From Metaphire vulgaris (Eukaryota; Annelida; Clitellata; Crassiclitellata; Megascolecidae), in assembly GCA_018105865.1 (NCBI GenBank), contig CM030837.1, positions 8,876,725-8,940,724 on the forward strand: 64,000 bases of DNA. Reading direction: 5' to 3'. The notes under the pieces were generated by a model that was not told where the DNA came from, ran no database searches, and was given only the letters and a program-made list of their open reading frames with translations. Of this stretch, positions 54,674 to 64,000 are shown one piece after another (within the stretch, counting starts at the first letter, position 1; every line of letters starts with the position of its first letter). Both the position numbers and the translations under genes were made by a program.

Positions 54674-55569
54674 CAGGGGTACTCAATCTTTTTCGAAGCC
54701 GGTCTACATTCCGTCTTCCATTGCATGTGAGGGTCCATTAGTTACAAGTGAAGTCCTATTATTCCTAAGCCTACTACGGCGCAGTAGTCAACTTCGAGTA
54801 GGCCTAACTGCGGGTCCTATTAAAAGACTGTTATAAGTGAGCCAAGACAACAGATAAATTGAGATAATACTGACAAAACCCAAAAATGCAAATAATAAAT
54901 GTTAGACTTTGTGACGGCATATTGGTAATCCACCACCCTGGAAAATATTTTCCAGTTCTGGTGGCGGGGTCTGGGCAGAGCCCCAGCCGCAAAAAAATTT
55001 GAGCAATATTCGAAATAAACTTTGAGCTCTGGCGCATGTTTCAAAGACTTATTATTATTAATTACTGAGCTATCAAAAGCTCTAATACATCTATCTAGAG
55101 CGTATATCGTCTCTCTTTACAATCACCCTTTCCCAAAAAATTTTCTCATCGTTTTTATGAAAATCTCATGAGTGATCCCAGCCAGAGAAAGGGGGCGGCC
55201 CTCCTCGTGGCAACGCCAATGCTACCAAGAACCCGTGCGATTCTTTAGATTACAATTTCAGCCGATACAACAGAATGTTAGCCCACGATTAATAATGCAA
55301 GAAGAGTATGAAAACGGAAAAGAAAATTGGGTCGACATCAAATTATGGTTGCAATGACAGCAATAAATAAGTAAGCTAATATGTGTAGTAATATTGTATA
55401 AATTTTTTGTAATTTTAAGTGGTTTAGTAGGATTTCCTATGATGAAAGCTACTGATATTTAGGTAAAAAAATTTCAGATATATATTAAAAGAACTGTACT
55501 GTAGCGGTCCACAAGAACCATCCTCGCGGTCCTGACTGTGGATCGAGGGTAGCGGTTTGAGTACCCCTG
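54674..55569. mobile_element. hAT element remnant, CAGGGGTACTCAATC ends
   Basis: CAGGGGTACTCAATCTTTTT...GCGGTTTGAGTACCCCTG, 896 bp, with TSD GCCGAGGG/GCCCAGGG (7 of 8). Inner sequences CGGTCTACATTCCGTC and GCGGTCCACAAGAACC are typical of hAT subtermini with TCNACA-like motifs. No intact transposase frame. Confidence 0.85.
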
Positions 55570-56291
55570 GCCCAGGGCATCGCCCGATGTCGCACAAAAT
55601 CCAAACTGAATTAGCGCTTGGTCAAACCAGAAGAGTCGTCAGATCAGCGAAGAAAATCTTCAAACCAAAACTAAATCTAAAAGATTGTAGGCCTAATGTT
55701 ATGTTATCCTACGAAATGATTTTGGTAATGAATTCCAGAGCCTAGAGCCAAACACTGAAAAACAACTACTGCCAGTGACTATAAGAATATCAAACAACAT
55801 TTGCAAAAGTGTGCTCGGCGTGGTGCAGAGGATTTCAAAGTGGATTCGAACTATTGAAGATTTTATAGCGATGATCTAACAAAATAAGTGGAAAAGATGT
55901 CTGGACAAGAAAGGAAAGCTAGATACTAGACTGACGTCAACTTAGCCTACAGGAAATAGGCATAGAAGGACATGTGCATACACTGCATATTGGTAAGAAC
56001 GAGCATGTATTCACAGTTACCTAGGTAAGAAAATAAAGTTTTCATCTGAAGCGTATTCGTTGCTGCTTGTCTATGTCGACACAATATAATATTCAATGGT
56101 GCGCCTGTGTGAACAATAAACTAACATCGGATAGCGTCACGCTGGCGCTAATCGAATTTCATCGTCTCTATGCTTGTGCTTCATTTTGTCTCTCAGATAA
56201 TTTATTAACAAATTCTTCCATTATACACGATAGCATTCTGCTATCGAGTCGGTGTCGCCGCGTTGATTTGACTTTTCAAAATTGCACACTC

Positions 56292-56356
<65 letters not shown>

Positions 56357-57024
56357 CCAGGACGATTTACATAGCGCTGTAACATAGTTAAAAGCTAAAA
56401 TCAAAAGCGCTTTGACAGCGCTGACATGTCAATGAAGGTCGGAAGGCAGTGATGTCGAAAATCCACTCTGATGAAAGAAAGAACTCGATGCCGTGACGAA
56501 ATCCGGTGCCGAGTCCTTAGGAAGCGATCCTTCACAAGAAAACTGCAACATTGACACGTCAGCGAGGAACGGAAGATGATGTTAGAGGTCCGTGAGTTGG
56601 TGGTAGGCGTTCTCCGCATAGTGAGATCCGGCGGTGAATCCAAAGTAGCGGTCTTCCGTGAGAGTATAGTTCGTCACCGAAATCGGTAAAACCGACGTAG
56701 ATGGAGGCTCCAACGAAGTCTGGAACGACCTCAGCCGCGGTCCTATTAAGTTTCACGCAGCGGCCATATTAACGGCGGACAATGGCGATCCACTCAGCGG
56801 CGGCGGCGACCGACTTAAAACATTCCAAAACGACGTGGAAAAGAGGACAGCAAGAGACTCGTCGGAAAACCGACGAGTAGAACACAGTCCTCAAGATTGG
56901 CGTAAAATCCAAGCGCTAACGTCGGAAAATGCCGAAAACAGCGACTAATCCGTGGCACGCACAAACGCGTGCTGGCAGCCATGACGGCGCCGGAACCGGA
57001 AAAAAACCGGAAAATGCTTTAGGG
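55570..57024. other. Intergenic sequence, GC-richer right half
   Basis: Includes the microsatellite at 56292-56356. The part 56370-57000 is CpG-richer, with overlapping minus-strand frames (for example AAEVVPDFVGASIYVGFTDF near 56740). Their residues look protein-like but broken between frames. I cannot name a family, and it may be a decayed coding relic. Confidence 0.35.
56292..56356. repeat. (ATT)n microsatellite
   Basis: About 21 perfect ATT units. Confidence 0.97.
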
Positions 57025-58361
57025 CAGGGGTGCACAACCTTTTAAGGACGAAGGGCCACATTTTTCGGTTCCAAGACTCCGCGGGCCACATGCGTTTTTT
57101 TATCACACAGAAGTGGTACGTTGACAGTAACCGTTAGGCCTATTAGCAATATTTAATATGGTTACGGATAAAATTTAATTCGACAGGGCTAATGGAATTA
57201 ACAGAATTTCTGATGAATACAATCAATCCAGTAGAAACAAATGAAATTGAAATGATTAGTAATTTAAATGTAGAATTACAGGTTAAGGTCTTGTTAATAA
57301 AAATACTATGACCATGTTCAATGATTAATTCATAACATTTTAAAACCAAAGGTCAATCGCCTTTTTTATAGCCAATGGAGTTGTTGAGACTGAACGTCTT
57401 TAACTATCTTATTCATATTTTGTGGCAGTTCACTTGTTGCAACTTTCAAAACCAAGCACTCAACCCGAACCTTAGAACATTTTTTCAATTTCATTACAGA
57501 AAATATTTGTTCACACAAGTGTTTCCAAATGTGGGAAATCTGCAACCTAAATTCTTAGGTTTTACTAATCTCTTGGGGCAGAGACTTCTGTAAACTGTCA
57601 GTATCTCAGTATCCTTAAGAACCGTTTTAAATTCGTCTGAACACTGAAGATCAAAGGCCTCAAGCAGAAACTGGGTCCACATCACAAGAGAAAGAATCAC
57701 GAATGAAAATGAAAAGATCCGTTTGCTCCTTAATTGTGAGAAATCGGCTGTGAAATTAATTAAATTAATTCAGCAATAGATCACATATACCACAGTATTC
57801 AGAAAAGTGATATTGATACTCAATCCGAAAAATCAAGCAGACCGGAAAATGGACAAGGTTTCCAGATTGTACAGTAACTGTGATTGAAACAATTGTAATT
57901 TAAACTGTAAAGCTCGCCATTTTTGAAACATGTTGAAGATGAAGTGATTTTTCCTTGAAGTCGTTGATTCATTGTATTCATATGTACAGTGTGTACTATA
58001 ATATCCGTGAGAAATGCAAGTCAATAAATGCTTGCCATGAAATAAATGCGTTTCCATGCCCTTACTGTTAAGAAATTCAGTAAATTCTGCTATCAGTTCA
58101 ACAAAGCATTCTGAAATTCGTCCTCTGCTTAACCATCTCACATCTGTGTAATATGGTATGTCACGGTAAGCTGCTTCAGTCTTAAGCTTAAGCTGCTTCA
58201 ACTTGAATTGATGGCGATTTAGACCCTTGGAATGAATGACTTCTTCTTCTGTAATGCTAATTTGAAAGCAAGAAAATCTTCGGGGCCACTTTTCATTGAA
58301 ATCCTGGAAAAGTCCGCGGGTCACAAAAAATCGCCGGCGGGCCACGGATTGTCCACCCCTA
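57025..58361 (-). mobile_element. hAT (Charlie-like) element with transposase remnant
   Basis: CAGGGGTGCACAACCTTTT at the left and GGATTGTCCACCCCTA at the right, with an exact TSD CTTTAGGG (57017-57024, 58362-58369). CGGGCCACA-type subterminal units are present. At 1337 bp it is an internally deleted copy whose minus strand encodes transposase fragments. Confidence 0.92.
57480..58345 (-). pseudogene. Charlie-like hAT transposase fragments
   Basis: The minus-strand frame 58345-57833 includes EEEVIHSKGLNRHQFKLKQL, then TEAAYRDIPYYTDVRWLSRG and RISECFVELIAEFTEFLNSK. The Y.DVRWLSRG...CF.EL..EI..F...KG signature is that of hAT transposases related to the GTF2IRD2, ZBED and SCAND3 families. Further downstream, DEFKTVLKDTEILTVYRSLC, then NLGCRFPTFGNTCVNKYFL, is the C-terminal dimerisation start (normally FPTFGSTY.CE..FS.MK). 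The core between them is deleted and the C-terminus is frame-broken. Confidence 0.82.
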
Positions 58362-58369
58362 CTTTAGGG

Positions 58370-59104
58370 CATATTGATCCTTGTCCTATCTAAAATGTAT
58401 GGAGATTTTCGTCTCTCAACACTGACATCAAACTTCCATCTAAATCCAGGCACTTAATCGACAGTTCTTCAAACATATCGAATTGCATCTATTATCACCT
58501 TTAGACACCTAAAAAGTTTTTATTGCAGTTATAATAAACTATTCATGACATTATAGGAATTTAATGTACAAATCGAAATAGAAACATCAACACACTGAAA
58601 TGATCCAGTAAAGCATTGTGCCTATTACTGTTATGTATTTGCTGATTTTGCTGATTCATAAAAGTGTGTCGATATTTCGAATTTAAGTTTTCTTCCGCTG
58701 AACATATGATTATCACAGATGCACTATATTTGAACTCAGAAGTGAACCCGAGCTCTAACCACAGAGGCTCTAGTGAGTCTAACCCTAGCCATAGAGGCGT
58801 TGAAAATTCAACGGAGCCCTGCACATAAGATGTGTTTATTAAGGCTCTACTAATAAAATTATGCGTTTAGGCAGGTTCTGAGTTACGGGTATTTCTGAAT
58901 GACGCTGGTGCATGACAACCACTATAGGAACGCTTGTGTGTCTGCATGGCGTCTGTAGCAATGGCCAGCAGGAGCGAAAATGTCTCTTTCGCTATTCAGC
59001 ATCACGAATCAATTACTACTTTGAATGGCGTCAATACGTTATTTCGACGGCGATTCTCGTTGTCCCTGTCATTCCTGTCGCCTATCCGTTCGTCTGTCTG
59101 TCTG

Positions 59105-59144
<40 letters not shown>

Positions 59145-59703
59145 TATCACACTTAGTTTTTAGTTTCATATATTCGTTTCGACAAGTTCAGCCTGACACG
59201 TAAAAATACATAACGGCTCGTCTTAAGTAATTCGTGTCTCGCATAAATGAATAATTGATTATAATACCGAAATAAATGCGCTACATAAAAGGCTCAATTA
59301 AGACGTATATGTGCTGTATATTCACGCTCAATAGGATCCGCGAATAGCAAAAATCATCGGGGTAATTTACAGTTTTAGTATAACCTTAGTACGGGTCTCA
59401 AGATGTGTCATCTAAGCTAACGTTCGCACATATAGACCTACACATTGTATGTTCGCATATATAGGCTACACATACACTGTACACCCCTTCGGATAAGCTC
59501 CCGCAGTTTTGAATGGCTTCGCAGTTTCACCCGAGGTCATCTCCTTCGGCTGCCTGTTGCACAGTGGCGTAGCGTGACTTTCGGGGGCGATATAGGCCTA
59601 GATATCCTTGATATTGGGGGCCCCTATAGGATATGGGGCCCCTATTGGCTAAAACTAAAACTACAACGGCATGATCACAAACAGCCAACTAATCATCTAA
59701 ATA
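58370..59703. other. Intergenic sequence
   Basis: No gene recognised. Includes the (TC)n microsatellite at 59106-59142 and a single hAT-like terminus CAGTGGCGTAGCGTGAC at 59562 without a partner. Confidence 0.45.
59106..59142. repeat. (TC)n microsatellite
   Basis: About 18 TC units. Confidence 0.95.
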
Positions 59704-60087
59704 ATCATTCAAATGCAACGAAGTAAGACACGCTGCGAGAGCAAACAAAGCGAAACGGATAAAAAACGCTATAGGGAAATACAAATAACATCAGATGAGA
59801 AGAAAACGAAACAGACTTACCAACTGATAAAAGAACTTGGAGGAAAGTGGCAATCGAGAGCGAGAATGATAAAGAGCAAAGAGGGGGAAATCTTAACAGA
59901 GAAAGAAGAGATAAAAAAGAGGTGGACGGAATACTGCAAAAACAAGAGAGAACGAACGAAGGAGAAGAGATCAAGAAGAAATTGAAAGACATTGCGCCAC
60001 CGAGGGAGGATAAAAAACTACCTCCACTCAGAAAAGAGGTGCACCTAGCATTATGGAAGCTAAAGAACAAGAAGAGCGCAGGAACAG

Positions 60088-60555
60088 CAGTGTTGTAAAG
60101 TATTTAAATACCTTAGTATTTAAATACTATTTAAATACTTTGTCCAGTATTTAAGAAAGTCTTGAAATACCCATTAAAAATTAAGTATTTAAATAGTATT
60201 TAAATACCATAGAGTATTTGGATGTATTTAAGAAATTTAAATACATTTGATTTATTGCAAATTCATTTTTACATTTTCTTTACTAATGGTTTAGACAGTG
60301 GATCATTAAGCAGGCCTACATTTACATTGTTAGAAATAATTTTAACTAACATTTCTTCACACAAAAATACGGTTGTGGCGAATCATGTGTCAAATACATT
60401 ATCAAGCATTATTAAAAAGTATCTAAAACTTATTTGCCAGTATTTAAATACTTACCCTGGTATTTTGGTATTTAAATACTGTTTAAATACTACCTGAGAA
60501 CCAAGTATTTATGAAAGTATTTCAATACTTCAGTGAAGTATTTATTACAACACTG
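60088..60555. mobile_element. hAT-like MITE, CAGTGTTGTAAAGTATTTAA ends
   Basis: CAGTGTTGTAAAGTATTTAA...AGTATTTATTACAACACTG, 468 bp, with many TATTTAAATAC palindromes in both arms. The flanks AGGAACAG and CCTGTGGG do not match, so part of the LINE target may have been lost. It splits the RT region of the LINE. Confidence 0.75.
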
Positions 60556-61824
60556 CCTGTGGGGTAGACAGCAAAGCCACAAGAACGCTACAAACCATGT
60601 ATAAAACCGCAAAGGCAGCAGTAAGAGTAGGACAAGACTAGGAGAATGGTTCGAACAGAAAGAGGGAACAAAACAAGGAGACCCAGTCTCAACTCTCAAC
60701 CATTAACTTCATTGCATATCTAGAAGAAGTAATGGATGCAGATGCAGGAGAGAACAAGAGAAAAGGAGTCAAGATCAACGGAGAGATGGCAAACAACCTG
60801 AGATTCGCAGACGACATAGACCTAATAGAAGAAGAAAGTAAAAGCTTACAAGAAAGCCTCAACAGTGTGGTGGAAGCTGCAGAGCCTATGGGATTGAGGG
60901 CAAACATAGAAAAAACAAAAATAATGGTGTTTGGACAACAAGAGGACACGGTAAACATAACAGTAAATGGAGATAAAATCGAACACGTGACATAATTCGA
61001 ATACCTTGGAAGCCTGCTGGCATGGGATAACGACTGCAGCCAGGAAATAAAAAGAAGAATAACAAAAGCAACAGGAGCAATGGCAGGGTTTAAAACAATA
61101 TGGAAAAGCAAGGCCATGAAAGTCGAGACAAAACTAGACATACTAAGAACGTGCATGCATCTTTAGTGTATTACTATACGCATCGGAAACCTGGACCATA
61201 AAGAAGAGGGACAAAGACCGACTACTAGCCTTTGAAATGAAATGCTATAGGAGAATTTTGGGCGTCAGATGGCAACAGAAAATAAAGAACACAACGATAC
61301 GAGAAAGAATTAAGAAAAAACAAACATTATGCAAATATTGATACGGAGAAAAATGAACTTCTTTGGGCACATATGCAGGATGAAAGACAATAGACTGGTG
61401 AAGAAGATCATGCTGGGAACAATGGATGGAGAAAATCGAAGAGCGAGACCGAGAAGAGAGTGGTTGGATGCAGGGTTGGAGTTGCCGGGGGGGAGGTTGG
61501 GGAACGTTTCCAACCCCCCCAGCTCTTTCTTAAAATTACAGAGGACTGCAACCCCAGCTATTGGCCCAACATTTGATGCTTCTGAAATTCAGAATGAATT
61601 ATAATAATCAACTTGATTAAAATTATAACAATTCTCTCAGTTTCAGACTTACTTAGCTTACTTACTATGCAATGGCTCACAGATTAGATGTTGATGATGA
61701 AGAACTCAATTGACGATCTTAATGCCATCTGGTACTTTAAAGTGTTTGTAGATGAAACAAGATGTATAGCATGTCTCCCAAAAATCATTAGAGCTGCAAG
61801 ATGAAGCAGAAATTGCTGTCTGTT

Positions 61825-62817
61825 GGGCTTTTGAAAGTTCAGAAAGTGTTTGATGTTCGCTGGGTCTTTTCATCATTTGTAGCAGTTAAGGCAGTATTAC
61901 GCGACTTTGCCGCTTTAGTTGCCCACTTCACAAAGTGTTCATCTGCAGATGGTGCAGGGTGATGACCGAACATCAAAGAAAGCAAATACCGGGACTGCTA
62001 AAAAAATGAAATCTTGGCTTTTTGTAAGTGAGACCTGCTTGCTGAAGGATGCTTTGCGATGCCTTAAACAGCAAGCCAGGAAGCCACTATATTGACTGCT
62101 GCTAGTCATATCAATGACACCATAAATAAGCTTCAGGGATTGAAAGAGGTAAAAAATTGTGAAGCAGGTCAAGATGTTGAAAATGAGGAAGGCAGTGTTT
62201 ATGGTGATAAAAAAGGCATTGTTACAACAATGAGTAAATTTTTGGAACATTTTCAGAAAGACCAGCACTACAAAGGTGTTAAAATTGAGATAAAAGCTAC
62301 AGATGCTGCTAGCTTTGAGAAACATAATGGTCAGTTTCTTCAGTCATTGTGTGACAATCTGTGTCAGCGTTTTCCATCTTCAGAATTAATTGAAGCTACT
62401 GCCTGTTTGATTAAGTCTACATGGCCAGCAAACCCATTGGATACAGCTCTTTAGGGGAGAGGCATGTTGCAAGTTTTGTGTAAGCAGTTTGGTATAAGTT
62501 GCACTGATGCAGCAGAAACTGTTGCACAGTATGCAATGTACAAGAAGACTGACGGCATTACACTGGGAAGAAATTTGAATCATCTCATTCTTTCATCTGC
62601 TGACTGCGAGAGAGGATTCAGTCAGATGAATCTCTATCACACCAGTGAAAGAAACAGGCTGTTGGTGTCATCTATCAATGACTTATTAATGATTGGGATC
62701 CATGGTCCCCCTATTACATTCTGGAACGCAGAGAAATATGTCATTAGTTGGTTAAAATCAGGCAGACGAGGAGCATTGGATAAAGCGACTGGCCCACCAA
62801 AAAGACAGAAGACATAA
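61825..62817 (+). pseudogene. hAT transposase C-terminal half (ZNF862/KIAA1586-like), broken
   Basis: From about 61825: VQKVFDVRWVFSSFVAVKAV and LRDFAALVAHFTKC match the DVRW.SS...V..V...F..L..HF segment of this hAT group. A frameshift follows, then TAASHINDTINKLQGLKE, DQHYKGVKIEIKATDAASFE, NGQFLQSLCDNLCQRFPSSE and a TAG at 62454. The dimerisation region follows: LNHLILSSADCERGFSQMNL and NDLLMIGIHGPPITFW, ending at TAA 62815. The last block is the hAT C-terminal signature (S..CERGFS.MN...RN.L). Frameshifts and a stop make it inactive. Domesticated relatives exist in vertebrates, but the intact transposon ends here show it is still inside its element. Confidence 0.82.
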
Positions 62818-62977
62818 TGCACAGATCAAACATTTTCACATAATAAATTGACTTCCAGCAGTTGGCTGTAGTTTTAAGACTTTAAAGATTTGCTAACCTT
62901 ACCACTTATTGACATTTTTAATGAACCCCACGTTCAATATGGTTCAGTGTATAATGACATCCAGACACATTCCCAAC

Positions 62978-63207
62978 CAGGGCGTCATTGGGGCTGGGGC
63001 CGAAAAGGAAATGAAAAATAATTTTTAATGTATTAATGTGCAAAATATCATCAAAAATTGTCAAAAATTTGCCAAAAAATGTAAAAATTGAAAATTTGCC
63101 CAAATTTTACCCAAATTGCCCAAAATTTGCCAAAATTGCAAAAAATTACCTAAAATTTGCGAAAAAAATATCTCGCCCCCAAAGAAAAGTGCGAAATGAC
63201 GCTACTG
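62978..63207. mobile_element. hAT MITE, CAGGGCGTCATTG family (copy 3)
   Basis: 230 bp with CAGGGCGTCATTGGGG...GAAATGACGCTACTG ends and TSD TTCCCAAC/TTCCAAAC (7 of 8). The shortest internal repeat of the three family members. Confidence 0.88.
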
Positions 63208-63441
63208 TTCCAAACAATTGCATATCGGGTACATGCAGCTTTGTTATTCAGTGAATTTCAGACAAATGAAAACCTCGACCCCCAGCTCAAATTTCACAAC
63301 TCCAACACTGGTTGGATGATATCGGAAAATGGGGGAACGCGGAGCTGCACACACTGAACAGAGCGACGCAGGACCGAGAAAGATGGAAACAAATTGTGAA
63401 TCAGGCTGTCCGACACCTACGGGTACAGAGCACCCATGGAG

Positions 63442-63445
<4 letters not shown>

Positions 63446-63490
<45 letters not shown>

Positions 63491-63491
63491 G
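63446..63491. repeat. (GAT)n tail of the RTE-like LINE
   Basis: About 15 GAT units directly after the LINE 3' coding end. Confidence 0.95.
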
Positions 63492-63681
63492 TGATAGGCT
63501 AACATAGAATTACACCGTTCTAAAAATAAGATTTACTCTCTAATTCAATGATTACTCACTTTGTATAGCAGTAATATTGAAATAGTAGTAAAATGTAAAA
63601 ATAAATAATTGTTTAGTAAGCTGCAACCACTCTTCGGAGACCCTCTTCTTCCGGGGCTCGGGGGCAATGTTTCCTCTAAGC

Positions 63682-64000
63682 CAGGGGTGGACAACCCGCG
63701 GCCCGCGGGCCGGATCCGGATCCGGCCCGCCAACGGTTTTTATCCGGCCCGCGGGACAATTTCGAACAACACAAGAAACAGGTCCGTCATTAAAATTCTC
63801 TGTAGAAAATATATATCATGATAATTTTGTTAATACGATCCATGGACTAGTAATATCCATTGGACTACTACAAATTGTGCGATATCTAACAACCATGCAG
63901 ACACGTTGGTAGCGGTATGTGGACGATAATAAACGCCTTAAAACGTTCTTTGAACACGTGCTTCTTTTGAGATTATAATATCTATTTCTAGGACTACTGA
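63682..64000 (+). mobile_element. Left end of a Charlie-like hAT element running off the window
   Basis: CAGGGGTGGACAACCCGCGG, then palindromic GGCCGGATCCGGATCCGGCC units, resembles the right end of the 57025-58361 element (inverse TAGGGGTGGACAATCC). A frame from 63667 reads through the end (PTVFIRPAGQFRTTQ), as the terminus does in related elements. The right end and TSD are outside the window. Confidence 0.65.

Larger units (their letters stand above)
61471..63310 (+). mobile_element. hAT element with ZNF862/KIAA1586-like transposase relic, inserted in a LINE
   Basis: The left end CAGGGTTGGAGTTGCC and right end CAACTCCAACACTG have an exact TSD GTTGGATG (61463-61470, 63311-63318). It contains the transposase remnant 61825-62817 and a nested GCGTCATTT MITE (62978-63207). 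Confidence 0.93.
59704..63492 (+). pseudogene. RTE-like LINE split by a MITE and a hAT element
   Basis: Visible pieces, in order: TYQLIKELGGKWQSRARMIK, EKEEIKKRWTEYCKN, LRKEVHLALWKLKNKKSAGT up to 60087. After the MITE, KATRTLQTMYKTAKAAVRV, GTKQGDPVS, NNLRFADDIDLIEEESKSLQ (intact FADD), MGLRANIEKTKIMVFG, FEYLGSLLAWDNDCSQEIKR, LYASETWTIKKRDKDRLLAF, MNFFGHICRMKDNRLVKKIM and RPRREWLD end at 61470. After the hAT element (61471-63310), the last piece reads WLDDI..WGNAELHTLNRAT, QDRERWKQIVNQAVRHLR, stop and a GAT tail. It has many frameshifts. The order shows one LINE copy interrupted twice. Confidence 0.85.

Overview
The window is eukaryotic and metazoan. It has split genes with GT-AG introns, non-LTR retrotransposon debris, hAT, Tc1/mariner and Harbinger-type DNA transposons, abundant trinucleotide microsatellites and internal TTAGGG-like tracts. 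The two recognisable host genes are a Tuba/DNMBP-type RhoGEF and an ankyrin-CARD protein. With 5S-derived sequences resembling invertebrate 5S rRNA and a very high copy number of the palindrome TAGGCCTA, this fits a marine invertebrate deuterostome (echinoderm-like). That placement is an inference. No bacterial operon, CRISPR array or viral gene was seen.

Layout: (1) 674-2718, + strand: last four exons of a DNMBP/Tuba-like gene, ending in two SH3 domains. (2) 2.7-23 kb: gene-poor DNA packed with nested non-autonomous DNA transposons. They include a four-deep nest at 10.1-13.3 kb and a 5 kb hAT element (17102-22138) that keeps only the N-terminal exons of its transposase. (3) 23309-39321, - strand: the main host gene. 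Three exons join in phase and encode at least 674 residues: about 15-16 ankyrin repeats arranged as eight ~68-residue pairs, then a C-terminal CARD-like domain. The 11.9 kb last intron holds a DD37D mariner, Harbinger-type MITEs, and two MITE families with telomere-like cores. A hAT MITE sits exactly at one splice donor. (4) 39.5-51 kb: several non-LTR (RTE-like and CR1/L2-like) remnants, each next to a GAT/CAT/ATT-type microsatellite. (5) 51-64 kb: hAT elements with or without transposase fragments, a nested LINE/hAT/MITE stack at 59.7-63.5 kb, and the left end of another hAT at the right edge.

The strongest evidence for mobile elements is direct: most have termini of the form CAG...CTG flanked by identical or near-identical 8-bp target-site duplications (TSDs). 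Those TSDs and all splice phases were checked by eye. Family names for proteins come from remembered motif patterns, because no database search was possible. The observations most worth following are the ankyrin-CARD architecture, the duplicated splice donor, the alternative last-exon acceptor in the RhoGEF gene, the MITEs with telomere-like cores, the large element with palindromic terminal arrays, and a 36-bp perfect hairpin abutting a 5S-like sequence.
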